Shown here: positions 32,576 through 32,849 of the stretch, in pieces
How the letters are laid out: every line of letters begins with the position of its first letter
Numbering within the stretch: the first letter of the stretch is position 1
DNA from: a bacterium
GTDB taxonomy: Bacteria; Patescibacteriota; Minisyncoccia; CAIUEV01
Length of the DNA stretch: 32,849 nt
Assembly: GCA_021779915.1 (NCBI GenBank)
Contig: JAJXZR010000020.1
Span: 1 to 32,849 of the forward strand
Reading direction: 5' to 3'
Translations under genes and position numbers: made by a program
Notes under the pieces: model-generated
What the model was told of the DNA's origin: nothing
The model's input: only the letters and a program-made list of their open reading frames with translations
The model's database searches: none

Positions 32576-32640
32576 TTGCATTTTTATTTAACATACGATA
32601 TAGTACTTTGTCAAAGGGAAGAGAAACTTTGATAAGTACT
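32576..32640 (+). promoter_or_regulatory. Promoter and overlapping inverted repeat before the right-edge gene
   Basis: TTGCAT (32576-32581), a 17-bp spacer and TATAGT (32599-32604) form a good sigma-70-type promoter. An imperfect inverted repeat, AGTACTTTGTCAAAG and CTTTGATAAGTACT (32602-32616, 32627-32640), starts within the -10 box and covers the expected start of transcription. It could be an operator or an RNA leader hairpin. Confidence 0.6.
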
Positions 32641-32667
32641 TAAACATTTTAGAAAGGGAGATACGCA

Positions 32668-32849
32668 ATGTACGTCTTTCATGATTATTGCAGGGAGTGG
32701 CAAGGTTACAAGCCGTGCATTAAACAGAAAAATGGCGCTACCTTTAGTTGTAATGGTTGTAAATTCTATAAACCCCTACAAAAAAATATTCTTTTGGTTG
32801 AAGCTGGCGGACTTGTGCGCCATGCTTTTCAGGAAATGCAAGTGGATGT
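32668..32849 (+). CDS. Cysteine-containing protein, N-terminus only
   Basis: The ATG follows AGGGAG at good spacing. The visible 60 residues are MYVFHDYCREWQGYKPCI, then TFSCNGCKFYKP (possible metal-binding cysteines), then NILLVEAGGLVRHAF. The ILLVEAGGL stretch resembles a first beta-strand and glycine loop of a Rossmann-like domain, such as in some glycosyltransferases, but too little is visible for a family. The gene runs off the right edge. Confidence 0.7.
   Translation, partial: MYVFHDYCREWQGYKPCIKQKNGATFSCNGCKFYKPLQKNILLVEAGGLVRHAFQEMQVD

Overview
The window looks like part of a Patescibacteria (Candidate Phyla Radiation) chromosome. This is an inference from small compact genes, several GTG/TTG starts, frequent absence of a Shine-Dalgarno site, a very large cell-surface fibre-like protein, membrane-tethered proteins with helix-turn-helix-like heads, and a dense load of dispersed palindromic repeats. 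I cannot place it to phylum from sequence alone. There is no phage, plasmid or CRISPR signature.

Layout. Positions 1-7419 (minus strand) hold the start and body of one uninterrupted reading frame of at least 2473 codons: a cytoplasmic N-terminus, one membrane helix, then a long exported region of VGIGT/KLDV fibre modules. A complete 234-residue intein lies inside it. The intein carries a tRNA/tmRNA-like foldback on the opposite strand. Positions 7628-8182 are a foldback element with 42-bp inverted ends that encloses a four-helix-bundle (23S rRNA intervening-sequence type) gene. Positions 8183-9286 have no gene but several strong hairpins. Then come, on the minus strand, a helix-turn-helix-like membrane-tethered protein, a PAP2-LssY fusion, tRNA-Gln(TTG) with a nearby broken partial copy, penicillin-binding protein 2, a MreD-like membrane protein, a HAD phosphatase and signal peptidase II (lspA). 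This stretch is mostly cell-envelope biogenesis.

From 17309 the plus strand carries an O-antigen-ligase-like membrane protein, a small XRE regulator, a short anchored protein, a tandem-thioredoxin/DsbA-like protein, ClpB and an orphan membrane histidine kinase. From about 26700 onward the character changes to short accessory genes. These are small secreted cysteine-containing proteins with strong ribosome binding sites and a shared promoter design, an AAA_14/DUF4143 ATPase, a HepT-MntA toxin-antitoxin pair, a heptad-repeat coiled coil, a DUF4189 protein, an ASCH-domain protein with a decayed relative 3 kb away, a zinc-ribbon Nudix hydrolase, and the start of a cysteine-containing protein cut by the right edge.

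The strongest theme is repeats. At least two families recur: REP-like hairpins ending in GTGTCATCC/GGATGACAC, as singlets and as inverted pairs, and AT-rich foldback elements of which one copy carries a gene. REP-like units also sit in frame inside at least three protein-coding genes. The intein, the tRNA-like insert inside it, the four-helix-bundle foldback element and the interrupted tRNA-Gln copy are the items most worth following up.
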